Source of the DNA: Numida meleagris
Lineage: Eukaryota > Chordata > Aves > Galliformes > Numididae
DNA: 64,000 nt
Direction of reading: 5' to 3'
Assembly: GCF_002078875.1 (NCBI RefSeq)
Contig: NC_034411.1
Location: forward strand, 57,399,238 to 57,463,237
Below, piece by piece: positions 47,351-60,606 of this stretch. Every line of letters begins with the position of its first letter. The stretch's first letter is position 1. Both the position numbers and the translations under genes were made by a program. Under the pieces are notes generated by a model. It had not been told where the DNA came from, made no database searches, and worked only from the letters and a program-made list of their open reading frames with translations.

Positions 47351-50300
47351 GAATACAATTTCCATTAATTTTTCTACAGGATGCAAAGGAAGACAAAAGA
47401 AAGATTGCTATTTCAACTTAAAAACAGTTTAGAGAGTGCTGAAATGATCCAGTTGTGTGCTGTACAAGACACATGTGAGTCATCAAAAATATTACCAAAT
47501 TGCTAGTATGAAGTATTGCACATTAAACGTAAACTTGTAGTGGGATGGCTGCTCCTGACCTGACAGAGTTTGTGGAAATTATCCAGCCTTACATCTGCAC
47601 CAGCTCATCCAGAGTACACTTGTGAAAGTCATCCCATGTCTGGTGCCCTTATTATCTCAGGCATCACCATGGAGAACTGAATTTTGTCGCTTAACAGTAT
47701 CAACTTTTGCCATGCATAAATAATGCACTAAAGGTACGGTGTGGTGTGTCTGGGGAACTTCAAAACGACTCAGCCACATTTGTTCCATTCACTACACTGA
47801 GCTTGTGCAATCTAAATTTTATCCAAGAAGCTGCACACTGGAGAGCAGCATTCTCCCTTCAGTATCAGTCTCTCCAACACCTTTTTATCAAAACAGCTGG
47901 AAATTCTTGCCTTAAATAAACATTAAGCCGTTATGTTTGACTAAATAATGAACTTAAATCATAAATTTAAAATAATAGCTTTGATAGAAAAGTACTATTT
48001 ATTCACAAACATACGACTGCTCCACCAAAGAATAAACATACTCATGGACAGAAAAGATCATTGTTGTCTGTGTGCACTGCATAAATAACTAATCATATTT
48101 AACTCCAATTTCTGTGTCAAGCCTATAACTTCTCCTGAAGTTAGATATTCCAGAAAGATAGTATTGATTTTAAAAAAGAGACAACTCAGCTCTTAGGAGG
48201 CACTTAAAGAATTAATTCTTCTCACTATTAAAAATGTAACCAATTTCAATTGTTATTTTTTGTTTAAATATTTTGATTTCCAGTACATTTTGGTGCATGA
48301 AGACAGCTTCTACGGTTTGATTCTGCTCAGGCAGCAACATTCACAGAGCTCTTCTCAGTCAGCATACATAATACTGATTTGATTTCGTGTAGCACTTTTC
48401 ATTCAAAGGTCTCAAAAAACCCTCATGAGTATTTATGACTGATAAGCCTCACAAAGATATGCCTTCATTTTGTAGAAAGGCAAACTGAGGGAAAAGACAC
48501 TAGAGACCATATTTTCTGAAGGAATAAGACCAATACATGAATGAGGTGGCTTTGCACTTTCAGGAAGGCAGAATCAGGCAAGCCATCCAAAGACATAGCA
48601 CACCTCTGCTAAAGACAAGAACAAGACCCTCATCATCTGATTCTTACAACTCTGTTTCTAGAGTGAGACCACTATGACTTGAACACATTATTTCTATATA
48701 CGGCTATATAAGGTTTAGGTATACAGCTCCACATTTAAAAGAGCTCAGAAATGCACTACAAATTTAATACTGGTGGTTGAATTACATTAACAGTACAAAC
48801 TGTTCAGCACGGGAGTGCAACAGCTTTTATCCTGCTTAAACAACTGTTTTTTTCTAAAGCTATTTCCTACAAGACCACACTTTGGGCCTATTGAATCCCA
48901 ACCACCAAACTCACAGCCAGCACAAATTCACCTTGGCAGCTGCCGAAATTCTTACCTATGGCAGAGACAATGAAGACCTCAGCCACTGCCTAGTGACACT
49001 GTGGGAATGGACGTGTGCACACCCTGTCACCTCTTTTCACATCCAAACTGGGGAGGAAGGGTTTTTTTCTGGTTCACTGAACACTACTGAGCAGATAAAA
49101 TGACTTAATAGGTTTACTCCAAAATGCAGCTAATAGCTATCAGAGCACATTCTGAGAGAAGCCTTGTTAGCACAGACCTCTTACCCTCACAGCATTATAG
49201 CATGCAAAGCAGCAGGTCATGTCATAGAGAGGCAGAAAATTCCAGTGATTCTGTCCCAGCGGATGGAACTGCAGAACCAGAAGAAGGAAAGTACATTATC
49301 AGCACGTTTCTACAATCCCTCCTACAACTCTAAGCTTATTGCTTAAGCTGACTGGGATCTAAAGGTTACTGAGATTTTTCTACTATTTTTGAAGTGGGGG
49401 ATGTCGGCTTTCATGAATGGGCAGCTTTTTGCCAAACGAACATCTGACCTTCTGAGATTTAGTGGCCCCAGACAGTCTTTCATATCAGTGTTAAGGCACT
49501 TCTAAAAGTTCTCTAAAAAGTATTTGTCCTGGACCGTATGAGAAATCTTCTCCATTACCGCAAGTAAGAAAATCAAACATCTATTTCATACCTTGATTAA
49601 TTTACTTAACCATTCATAATATTCTATTATAATCAAAGAAGGTAGACGGAAATAATCTTTACTGCTCTTCTAACCAGGCATGTTAGATACATCATTTAGA
49701 AATTTGAAAGACAGATGTTTCAAAATCCAGCTGATAAAAGCATAAGTTTATGAATATTAAAACAACAACAAAAATATCACTGTAGCACAGCTTAGATAAA
49801 CTAGCAAGTCATCTTTCCAGAAATACATTCCAGAAGGCTTTAGGGGTCTCAAGATGGCAACTGATTAGTGGAAACTGATTCTCATGGCTTTGAACTAAAA
49901 CCCTTTTAGCTCCAGAGAGCTGTTTTGCCTTACTTGTGTCATGAAGCCATGACTCACAGAAAGCATATTTGACATTTTTGGGCCATGTAAGAACCAGTAT
50001 ACTGTATTTACTAGGACCATGAGTAACTAACACACTGAATTAAATCCTAAACTTGTCAAAATATATGGGAATTCTGTCTTTCATTTCAGATGGTTGGGAT
50101 CTCACCACACCACCCCAGCAACTGCAACCAAACAAGAATTCAGTCCTTCTATGGAGTCCTAGAGATCGCAGCAGGAAAAGACAATTATTAACTTGCATCA
50201 TCCAGTTCTCAGTGTGTTATCCAGCCTTCCAACATTTTTGTTACTTGGTACACTAACACTCCGTTAAAATTAAAGATTTAGACTGATGGAAATGTGAGCA

Positions 50301-51942
50301 ATGATAGCAGAAAAACCATTTTCTTATGTCTTTACTGACTGGTGTAAGTTATATAGCTTTATAAATCAACTTTGCAGGAGTCATCCAGGAGGCCAGCATT
50401 TATTTACCTAAGCATTTTCTTCTCTTAGTCGCAAAAGAACAAAAAGGAAGAAGTGAAGCAAAAGAGAAGGAGATGGACCTCTTATTATATACATAGAGGA
50501 CAGAGCATTGTAGGGACATGGAAAACCTCAAGTCTTCAAAGGATTATTTCAGAGAGGAACAAAGTCAGCTATTATCAAACATTTCATGTAACGACATGCT
50601 TACAAGACTCTTACATGCTGTAATATACACCAGTGTCTTGTCTGTATCTACACAATATGGGGGATGGTTTGGGTTCACATCATAAAGTAGAGCCACAGCA
50701 TGAAGATGACAAAGTAGGTTTGTAATCCTCTACACGACATAAATCCACTACCTAATTTATTTTTATTTCTTACAAAACAAGGAGAAACAGTTCCCTAAAC
50801 CCCCCACTCTCCTCATAAGACAGTATATATACATAAAAGCCACTTTTTCTTGAGAAAAACAGAAAATACCATCAGATGAGCCAGAGTAGTCACAGTAAAC
50901 TCAGACACATTCCAATTATGCAATACTAGCTTGGCTACATAGTCATGTTTTCTTTCGTGCTCCCTGTTCATGAGCTATTCAGACAGAATAGAGATTTGCT
51001 GCACTATAACTATGTCAGCTAGTCTTAGCCAAAACAAACAAAACCCATACTGAGAAGGAGCAATTTAAAAAGTTTTACAATAAAGTATACCAAAAACTAA
51101 AACACAAGCCAAATACAAGATGTTTAACACAAGCCATTTATCAGCTTCAATTTTATCATTTTCCCAAAGCTAAAACATGAAGTCATACTATCTTCAGGGG
51201 TTCGATGAAATCCAGGATTGTTTCTTTGTCTGTTTCTCAGACTTCTGCTGTGGCTCATATTTTTTGTTTTTACAGTTTGATCATAATGACTAATAGTCAC
51301 AGAAGCAGACCAGACCTCTTTCCTGGGGCCTTTTTTACTGCCGCATGTCAAAATCTTTGCTGTCACTGCTGAAGACCTGAGTGTCACCCCACCACATCTT
51401 TCTCTTCTAAATTGCTAACCATGGCGAGTGACAACACTTGGTTTCATCAAGGGATTGACTAAAAGAAAGAAAAGAGAAACAGCTGTATGATATTAATGCC
51501 ACATGCATTTCCAGCCACATGACATGGTAAGACCCACTTCTCATAATTACAATTATTCAAATAAGTCTTCCTGCTACTTGTCAACAACATCATTTGCAAA
51601 TATGTGGGCTTACCCCTAGAAAATAACTAATGTCTGTAGCTGCTGCTATAGTACTGGCCTATCTTCACCTACATCTACAATTCTGTCCTCATAGCATCAT
51701 TATATTCACAGTCCTGAAGTTGTCAAAGAATGAACTGTGTCTGACTCCATAAGTTTTTTAAGTAAGGCAAAGAAAGTGTAATAGACTGTGCCAGTTTCTG
51801 TGAGCACGGAGCCTCTAAATCTGGGCAACTGGATCTAATCCATGCAGTTAGGCACAACACAGCAACAAGATTATTAATATAAAACAATTTATGAATCTGT
51901 ACAACAAACATTACTCAGACCTCCAAGAACCAAGTCTAAACT

Positions 51943-51964
51943 AAAAAAAAAAAAAAAAAAAAAA
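51943..51964 (+). repeat. Poly(A) run (22 A)
   Basis: An uninterrupted run of 22 A. No LINE or SINE body was recognised upstream, so it is listed as simple sequence. Confidence 0.9.
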
Positions 51965-54063
51965 GAAAGCCACTAAGTAATAGAAGGATTTCAGCCACGT
52001 GCTCTTGGGAATATGGGTATTCCCAGAGTCTCACTGTTGAAGGGCAGCATCCTCAGCTAATTCCAGAACAAATGACTCATCAGGAAAATTCTCTGAACCA
52101 AACTTTCCACAACATCAGTGCACCCCGGCTCTGGTTTTACCAGTCTCTCTCCCCATCTGATTTCACAGCTTGCTCTACTGGAGCTCTCTCCTTTTCTTTT
52201 TCCTCATCTTCCCCACTTTCCCCAGTAGATGCTTCTTCAACTGCAAAGGAAGAATTACTGGATTGGGAAATAAAGCTTAGAACTGAACTCTGAAGTCCAT
52301 CATCTCAACAATAAGGTTTAACACATTTAACCTGTGGCTGATGCTGATACTAGCTTCTCACTGAATGTTAAGCAATGTGTTAGGCTGTTTCCAAAGCACT
52401 CGATATTTTGGGCTGAAAATATCCTCCTTAGCTCAAATCTGAAAACCATGCATGACAAGCTTTATTCAAAACACTGTACCGTAACAATTAGAATAATCTC
52501 GTACTAGGCCTAAATCTTGTAAGCAAGGACTGCAGATCATCTTCTGATCCAGGTGCTCCCGTTGGACTTTGCCTTCCCTAACACAGGGTAAACATCTAGT
52601 ACCATGTACACTGACAAAAAATGGCCATAAAAACAAAGGTTGAGTATTCTCAAAATTCTTTGGAGAAGGCAAGAAAAGTAATGAACTTCACATGTCACAA
52701 AGTCATGCCACAAAGCACAATAATAAAAAATCTGAATGCTTTAAAGGTAATGTAAGAATACCCTGGTGAAAACGTTAAAGGAAAGCTATTCCATCTGGGC
52801 TCAGCCTCCCATAATGTAATCCTGACTCTGTGACAACTGCACTTCTTTTATGGGAATTATATAATGTATACAACGACATCTAATCATAATCTCCAGGTTT
52901 CACAAGAAAAAAAGTTCTGAATAAAAAATGTCACTATATTAAGAAGTAAGATAAAAAGGAACCTCAGTCTTAGCTATAACCCATTCTCCATTACCATATT
53001 TCAACTCTACAGCCAGAGGACAATGAAAAATTACAAAATGGAGTTCTGCAGAACTCAACACTGTTTGTTCTTAACAAATAAATGCTTCTCTCTGTAATTT
53101 CATTGGTAGGTGTATTGTTTGCAAACTTGATTTGGAAAACAGTGACTTGTGTCTTTCTAATATTTTATAGCCTATTGAACTACGTTCCAGCAGCATATGT
53201 AGGACCTGGCAGTTGTTCCTCCATGGGCACTAGCAAATGAGGCCATGTCCTAGGAGAATAAAATTGAATTAGAAAAAGAATGGAAATAAATTCAGAATAG
53301 GAGTCTGCAAAGTAATTTGGAAATAAATTTCTTCCTGGCAAAGAACAAACAAATACTTTGCACGGGTTCTAAGAAGGATCTGGGGAAAGCACTTAGGCAC
53401 TGAATTAACACTAAGCGATTCTACTGTTCTAGACGTCTGTGAACTGTCTGCTAAGCCTCTGAATGTCATTATTATTAATGCTCCTTGGTCATTTTTTTAC
53501 CAGGGTACTACTACAATGCCAATTATTGTGACATAAAGGAACTGTCAGTAAGAACTGACAGTAAGAAATGTATTTCGTGTGGAAGTTTGAACTTGTTTAG
53601 CAAATTTCTCATAATCCATTTGGGAGTGTGGTGCCCCAAGATGTTCCATCAATTCTAAGTATTTCGTATGTCCAAATGTAATGCAAATAACCAGATCACT
53701 CCAACTGTCCTCATGGCCAGAGAGTGGGCCTATGCCTCAGTAGTTTTCTAATACAGACCTAGCAAAAACGTGCTGGAAACTAAAATCTGTGCAAGTATGG
53801 TAGCTAAGCACCACCTTGAATAAACACTACTTAACTATCCACCATTTTGAAGAAAGTCCCCATTGTTCTTATTGTGCTCATTAGTCTTCTATGAGACAGC
53901 AACAAATTACACAGATTTGCATGAGGGCAACCTTGGGGTTCAAGGTATTTGATTGCAAAAGGAAACAACACCTCACCTAACTTGCAAAACTGGAGTAAAA
54001 TGCCCTGGCTTAGTAGTTCCTATCTTGGTAAACATACTGTACTCCCTGGCTACTTTCTTTTAA

Positions 54064-54495
54064 TCACAGAATATCCAAGTTGGAAGGGACCTACACTGAG
54101 GAGCTGAACATCAAGTTCAACTCCTGGCGCCACACAGGACCATACAAAATTCAAACCCTATGTCTGAGAGCATTTTCCAAACACTCCTTGAACTCCAGCA
54201 CTTGGGGCCATGACTGGCGCTCTGGTCAGCCTGTTCCAGTGCCCGACCACCTTCTGGTGAAGCACCTTTTCCAAACTCCCACCCTGACCCTCCCCTAACA
54301 CAGCTCCATGCCATTCCCTCAGGTCCTGTCACTGCCACCAGAGAGCAGAGATCAGCACTGCCCCTCCACTCCCCTCATGGGGAGCTGTAGGCCACCATGA
54401 GGCCCCTAAGCCTCCTCTGTTCTGGGCTGAACAAACCAAGGGACCTCAGCCACTCCTAACATTTCTTGCCCTCTAGATCCTTCACCATCTTCAGT
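54064..54495 (-). mobile_element. Old CR1 LINE 3' fragment
   Basis: The plus strand begins CACAGAATATCCAAGTTGGA and continues through CTCCTTGAACTCCAGCACTT, GTGCCCGACCACCTTCTGG and CCATTCCCTCAGGTCCTGTC to about 54495. It is about 430 bases of the same subfamily as the copies at 15.5 and 33.5 kb, with broken frames. Confidence 0.85.
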
Positions 54496-54962
54496 TTGAA
54501 TAGATTAACTTACAATGTATCTTCTGCAAGAACAGTTTATTGTCATTTCTATAAATCAATATATTTTGATACACAATGAAGAAAAATGTAAGCCATTTAA
54601 AATGCTTCTTCAAGATACAGTTTCTTCATTTTCAGTTCGTATTTCAGAGTCAACAGACAGGAATGCATCAGAAAAGAAACACCACCATATATTTTGTTTA
54701 TAATATTCTATTTATTATTTGAGCCTATTTCCATCCATATAATTGAATCTAGCAAAATTCACCTTTAAATATGCTACTTATTATCTCATAATTTTTTTCT
54801 GCCTTCATTTTTTCCTTCGATTTTTCTTTTGACATTCACTTTTTCTCTTCTGTCCCTTCTATTTTTTTCCTCCTTAATTCACCCCTTGCCTTATTCCTTA
54901 TTCCTACAGTAATATAGTCATACCTCAGGTGAAACAAGTCAGCTGTTAAATACACTGTCATA

Positions 54963-54994
54963 CAGGTCTTTTTCAACCTAAATGATTCCATAAT
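54963..54994 (+). mobile_element. Possible CR1 3'-end relic
   Basis: CAGGTCTTTTTCAACCTAAA followed by TGATTCCAT resembles the last ~30 bases of a plus-strand CR1. Sequence upstream is not recognisable, so the call rests on this short match. Confidence 0.45.
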
Positions 54995-57900
54995 TTATAG
55001 CACAAAGTAGACATCTGCCAATCTCACACATGGTATCAGGTTTATTCAGTTGAAACAACCCTACCATGACACCCACGTCTCCAGGACAGTATGGTTCCTT
55101 AATGCATATCTTATTCCAGGACCAGAAAGTAGCCTGACACCTTATATGCTATGTGTGTGTGGCACAAGATGATGCAAAAAAAGCTATGGCAGCCAAGTTG
55201 TGCACACCTTGCCAGTTCTAAGGAACGCTACCTTAGGAAAGCTTCTTTGCTGCAGTAGAGTGCTGCCCCAACACACGGAGCTACTCTCTTCCCTCTTCAG
55301 AAAGTAATACATCAAACATACATCTCCCTGCAGTGCCAATACATGCTGAATTTCATATCTGAGCAAGAGAGAAAGACAGATTGTATCTGTGCATGTATCC
55401 CTGCAGAGGCAGGAACATACAGAAAAAAAATCCGTTAACTGGATCAAGTCAACTGCTAGGCTAGTGATTCCATGATCATCTCCTCAACTTGTATGAAGAT
55501 AAAACCTTGCAGATACAAAGTAAATTCTTTATTATGAGTTTTCCAGTACACAGAAGAAGAGTATGACATTCTAGCATCTCTGAAAGCTATTCATTTACCT
55601 ACTGTTTCTCACACACTGAATTCTAATAAATCATAAATAGATGGTTTTCAGTAATGGCTTATCAAAATTGATTGGTATTTCTTGTTTGTTTTATATTACA
55701 ACATACCTTTTTGCCTTCGTTATTTTGAATTACATGAAGGAGAGAAAAAATACAAGAGCTCTGAATGGCAATTTTACGCATGCAACTAGATGGATGGGCA
55801 AGTTATGGTACAAGTAACAGCACTTTTTTTTTTTTCAATTCAATACATAGCAAAATGTAAGCAGTAAAATTAATTAGATACAAATTTGTTCTTCAACAAT
55901 AGGCTGCTGATTACAGATAAGCACGACCATTTATTCAGACACACTCAGAAGGAAAATCTTAAAACAAGAATCAATTTCTATTGCTGTTATCACTATTGCA
56001 CCAAATTCATCAAGACTAAGTCAAGGTTCTTAACTGCCTCTTAATTAATCTGCTTTGATGGTGATTTAAGTTCAAAAAAAAAAGAATCAAAATGATCTTT
56101 GGAATTCCCCCTTCCCCACTAGTGTAGAAGTTGTGTGACCATCATTGCAAATCACTAAACCACTTGTTTCAATTTCATATCTGCTCCCTGAGCTGATGCC
56201 ACAGATCCCATTTGATAAGCCAAAGGCATCAAAGTGGAAACCTCTCCTACTCTGAGTTGAAGAATTAAAAGCTGCTAACCAATTCATACTAGTCATAGTC
56301 TGTTAGTGCCCAACTGCATCAATCTTTCATTGAAAATGACCTTCCTATTTCACAGCCCGAGTGAATTATGGAAATACACAGTTTCAACATGCTCAAATAC
56401 TAACGCTTTTTACTCATGGGTTTTCAAACGACATTGCTGGGATGCCCACTCCAACAGACTTTGTGAAGCAGCTAAAAAGAAAAATAATAAAGTCATAAAA
56501 GGAGAATTTTCTTCTCGAGTTCTTTGCCTTTAAACTAGTGGCAATGAAAATAACTTAAAATACGTTGTCCATCTCTTGTGATTTTTAAGATCTGCTTGGT
56601 TAGAGCATGCATCTGAAGTTGAAACAATCAAATCCTCATTCCTCGGAGGAAGCAAGAGTATCATTGTGAAGCTCAGTAGGATAGAAATAAAACAAAAATG
56701 TAGAAAAAATGCCCTTTGTTTCTACTTAAATTAATTGGAGGAAAATAAAAAGAATAATTAAGTACAACTCCAGTGGGATACAAATAATGAGATGTTTCTC
56801 AAAACGGACATCATAGAGTGAAGTGACAACTGCCTAACATTCCTCTTAACAATTCTCAGCGGCTGTGCACCAAAAGGCAGTTCTTGGCTTCATTTCCCAC
56901 TTGTCTGTTTTGGCATTACCTTCCCTGAAATGTCTGCCGGATGACTGCATCTCATTGAAGACGACATGATCCTCAGGTGCCCAGTTTTGGTTAGGTGGCT
57001 CTGCACTTCTCTGGCACATTTTTTTTAGTTACAACAAACCTTCCCAGCATGAAACAGGGAAAAATAGAGAAGATAACTTAAAAAAATCATCCTTCCTTTT
57101 CATGTCTTCTGCTTATTGAATTATTTTCAAAAAGAACCAAATGTTCTTTGTAATATTTCTATCACCAGAAGATCAAAATAAGAATACTGAGTGATACAAA
57201 CATGCTCTGTCTGTACTGTAGATAAAAGGTTACAAGCAGCTCTTTGTTACAAGATATACATCTCATTTGGCTGGCTGTGCAAAAATAAATAAATAAATAA
57301 ATAATGATTTTTAAGGAAAAGTAGCCAAGTAAAAACATGAAGTTTAAAATCACTGATCCTGCAATAAAGTTCTGGTAGGATAATGTAGTTACATCTATAC
57401 TAGGAGATCAGTATAGCCTGAATATTTCAGTACTGTGTTCAGCCATCAGGTCTACCTGATCTGCTCCTGCCAGGGTACACTGAGATGAGAAGGGACTACA
57501 AACATAGTGATACTGCAGGTACTGAACTGTGTGTCATATGGAAATGGTTGGAGGTGGAATAGAAGAACAAACTCTTGCTGTACAGTCAGACTGTAGTCCC
57601 AACAAGGAAATTGAGAACAATGCTTATTCTCACAAACTCCACAAAATGAAGACTACTAAAACTAGTGGGTAGGGTAACAGCTGTGCCAAACATCTGTTCA
57701 GCCGTTTCATTCACTAGCACTGTCAGCATTTCACCTCTCCGTGCAATCTACAATCCACTTATTAAGAACCTAATTACCCATAGATTGTGTGGGTGATGTG
57801 TTAGTCAGTAAGAGAAGAAAGTAGAAATTTTTCCTTACTTTATTCTTGTTTTAAAACAAAAGCACTACCTCAATGCCTTCAATTTCTGGTGGACTAAGAA

Positions 57901-59939
57901 AGTGAACACATTTTAAAATAAAGAGATGCAGATGAACCTTCTAAGATTTCCAATTATTACATTATTGATTACTATTTGTTACTATTTGAGGAACATAAGG
58001 CAGTCGCAGTGCAGGAAGCAGCACAAAGATTCTGCTGGTAAACACATACTGGGAAGAATCTCCCTAAATCCTCACAGCAATGGCATATTTGGGAAGTCTT
58101 CCCACATCCATCAGATCGCAGCATCACAAATCTTAACTACAAGGTTTCTGCAGAACAGATTCAAGTCTGACCTTACACACTGGAGAGAGATTTGCAATTT
58201 TCTCGTTGTTCCAGTGCCACGAGATCAAACACCTGTAGACAAAAGTAATTTATCTGTTCACAAAGCATAATGGCACCAAGTCAAGTGTACACATCATCAC
58301 TACATCTCTACTACTACCGTAGACAAGACTGACAGTGTTCTGTAAAAAAACAGGAAGCTATTCATGACAGCAGCTCATAGGTTTCATACTTTTTATATCA
58401 TACCTTCACCTGGTTTCAATGATTCTACTGGGAGTCTTCACTGATCTTCATCATTTCAGTTTTTTGGCTCGTAAAATATACTGAACAAGCCATGAGAAGT
58501 ACCAGTCTCCTCCTGCTATTCCACACATACATTCTAGTTCCTAACTAATTTTCACTTTTTATTTCCTCCTTTTGTTCCCACAGAGGTATGAGTCAATCAA
58601 GATCACATAACCCACAAGATGCGGTCGATGTGAATACTTGCATACGGCACAGGTGTTTTGTGTCATATGCCTACCACTCAAGCAAATGGAAGCAGAACAC
58701 ATTACAATACAGCTTGGTCCAGGAAAGGTCCAGTAATGCTGCTAAGCCAGTGAAGAGTTTCATTGAAGTTATTGGCTTATTGCTCTCTGAATGAACTCAC
58801 ACCACAGGTAGTCATTAGATTGGGAGCTTGATACTACTCACCAGTTTGAGGGTCAGCATACATTGCAGTGCTTCGTCAGAGCAGAGCTCGCTCAGTCCAT
58901 ACTTGACAGGATTAAATTCAGACAGCCCACCACTTATAATCTGATTATAGAGCTTCCATAAAAATGAATTCTGTTGCAATTCCAGAGAGACAGATTGGGC
59001 AGAACTGTTTCTATACAAGGAATAAAATAATTATAGCGTGCTGAACTCCTGCATTATTATTCCTTTTCCAGCTTTCCTTTGGATCACTGTTGCAGCTCAA
59101 CAAAGGAGCAACAAAGGAATAACAAACATGACTCTATGCTAACAAAATAAAAATTATATATGATTTTATTTGTTCAAATTGCTACTTACCTACCACATAT
59201 CTTTTCCCACAAGGATGTTTTTATCTACGCTCGGGGCAAAAAATCTAATTGTAACTCATGTCTCAAATTACTAAAACTGTCTTTAAGTTATCTTCCAGCA
59301 AGTATTTTGCTAGAAGAACATTAAAATGTTCCAAACTCAAAAGACTCTTTGGTTTTATTACTTATATTCAGTGGAAATAAAATTTTCAGGTCTTTTTCCT
59401 ACCTTCTACGAAGGAGTACAAAAACAATTCAAGGAGGAAATGCACTGTTTGCTCCTCTCTGGGCACTCCCTTGGATTCCCTCACAGATAGGAAGTACCAC
59501 CTAGTTAAAGACGAGTAACAGAGCAGCTGCCAGTGTATTGATCCTGAAATTAGTGAGCCAGAGGATACACCACCTTTGGTAGCAGGATATATTGTCTTGA
59601 GTGATACGGCCCTCAGTCCCATAAGCACTCTAAGTACAGGTCCACCACATGACCACAGGTTATTCTGAAGCTCATATTATACAAAACGACACACTGGAAG
59701 AATACTTTTGCCTGAACTCTCTCGTCTTTGAAGAGGAAAAGCAGTTTTATCTTTTCTAACCGCTGTACGAAGCAGACATCATCAGTTAATGACAATCAAT
59801 CAGTCCCAAGTGTCAATGGACATCACTCCCGCAATCTCAGCCCCATACTCGCTGAATTCAGCGCCAACACAACAATGGTTGCGGGCAAGGGGGGATCAAG
59901 AGACCCCTCTCCGCACCCCCAAGCTGCTCCTGGTACTTC
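54995..59939. other. AT-rich 5' end of the intron, nothing recognised
   Basis: No mobile element or exon was supported; it contains one AAAT microsatellite. Its proximity to the CpG island makes intronic regulatory elements plausible, but none can be named. Confidence 0.4.
57282..57304 (+). repeat. (AAAT)n microsatellite
   Basis: About five AAAT units in intronic DNA. Confidence 0.85.
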
Positions 59940-60522
59940 TGCTTCAAAGCCTGCCCCATAGTGGCTTCTGGCTGCCCCGGGAGCGATTTATTCGAGCAGC
60001 GAGGTGCGCTCGCACCGAGGGAAGCGTGCAATCCCCCTCCCGTCCCCGCGCTTCGCCCTTCCAGCACTCAGCACACCACCATTTTTCCTCAAACAAAGCT
60101 GAAGAAAACCCGAACTTGGGCGACAATAACGGCGAACGGGGAACTTCCCAGGGGAGGGTGAGGGCAGCGGGTGAAACCCGGAGGCAGCTGCCGGGGCCGG
60201 GGCGCTGCAGGCGGTGGCAGCGCGCAAAGTATTCCGGAGCCAAAGCAGACAAAAGAGGGTGTAGCAGCTGCACGGGAGCGGCAGCCCCGGCGTGCCGCCG
60301 GCTCCGCGCGGGAGGAACAAAGTCTATTTCGGGGAGAAAAAAAAAAAAAATCCCCCCCGTGTGCCTCACCTCCCCTGCCCGCTTGGGCCCCCCCCCGCCT
60401 CCCAGGGCTCCGGGCGCGCCTCCAAGACCCCCCCGCGCCAGAGCTCGGCCGGGAGCCCGCACCCCGCGGAGACACCGGAGCTTCAAGTTTGGGGGCGCGG
60501 GGCACCCCTCGCACCCCCCAGC

Positions 60523-60536
60523 GCTTACCTGCGGGG
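60523..60536 (-). other. TMEM200A: Splice donor of the non-coding first exon
   Basis: The minus strand reads CCGCAG then GTAAGCGC, with the exon ending at 60529 and the intron starting at 60528. The match to the vertebrate donor consensus is excellent. A weaker alternative, AG then GTGAGGC, lies further down on the same strand near 60366. Confidence 0.65.
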
Positions 60537-60558
60537 AGGAGCCGGGCGTCCGCCGCTC

Positions 60559-60606
60559 TCACGGCGGGGAGCGCTGCGGGGCTGCGCGGCGCGGGGAGGA
60601 GGACAT
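60559..60606 (-). other. Short upstream ORF (15 codons) in the putative first exon
   Basis: On the minus strand an ATG at 60606-60604 opens a 15-codon frame rich in Ser, Pro and Arg, ending with TGA at 60561-60559. That is 30 bases before the proposed donor. If the transcript starts above 60606, this complete uORF would lie in the spliced leader, upstream of the TMEM200A ATG. It could lower translation of the main frame. No conservation evidence is available here. Confidence 0.35.

Larger units (their letters stand above)
43779..54063. other. AT-rich intronic sequence with no supported gene
   Basis: Apart from the probable CR1 relic at 47252-47350 and a poly(A) run at 51943, nothing was recognised. 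Confidence 0.45.
5570..60528 (-). other. TMEM200A: Inferred ~55 kb first intron of TMEM200A
   Basis: The interval is bounded by GTAAGC at the CpG-island end (60528-60523, minus strand) and by a polypyrimidine-AG acceptor at 5570. It is AT-rich, full of 5'-truncated CR1 and other repeats, and contains no convincing coding exon. A skipped or alternative non-coding exon inside it cannot be excluded without transcript data. The pairing of this donor with this acceptor is inference from signal quality, strand and the CpG-island position. Confidence 0.65.

Noticed and set aside
58561..58794. Possible exon after a CCCACAG acceptor-like site at about 58580
   Set aside because: The 68-codon frame lies on the plus strand, opposite to TMEM200A, has no domain, and lacks a partner exon.
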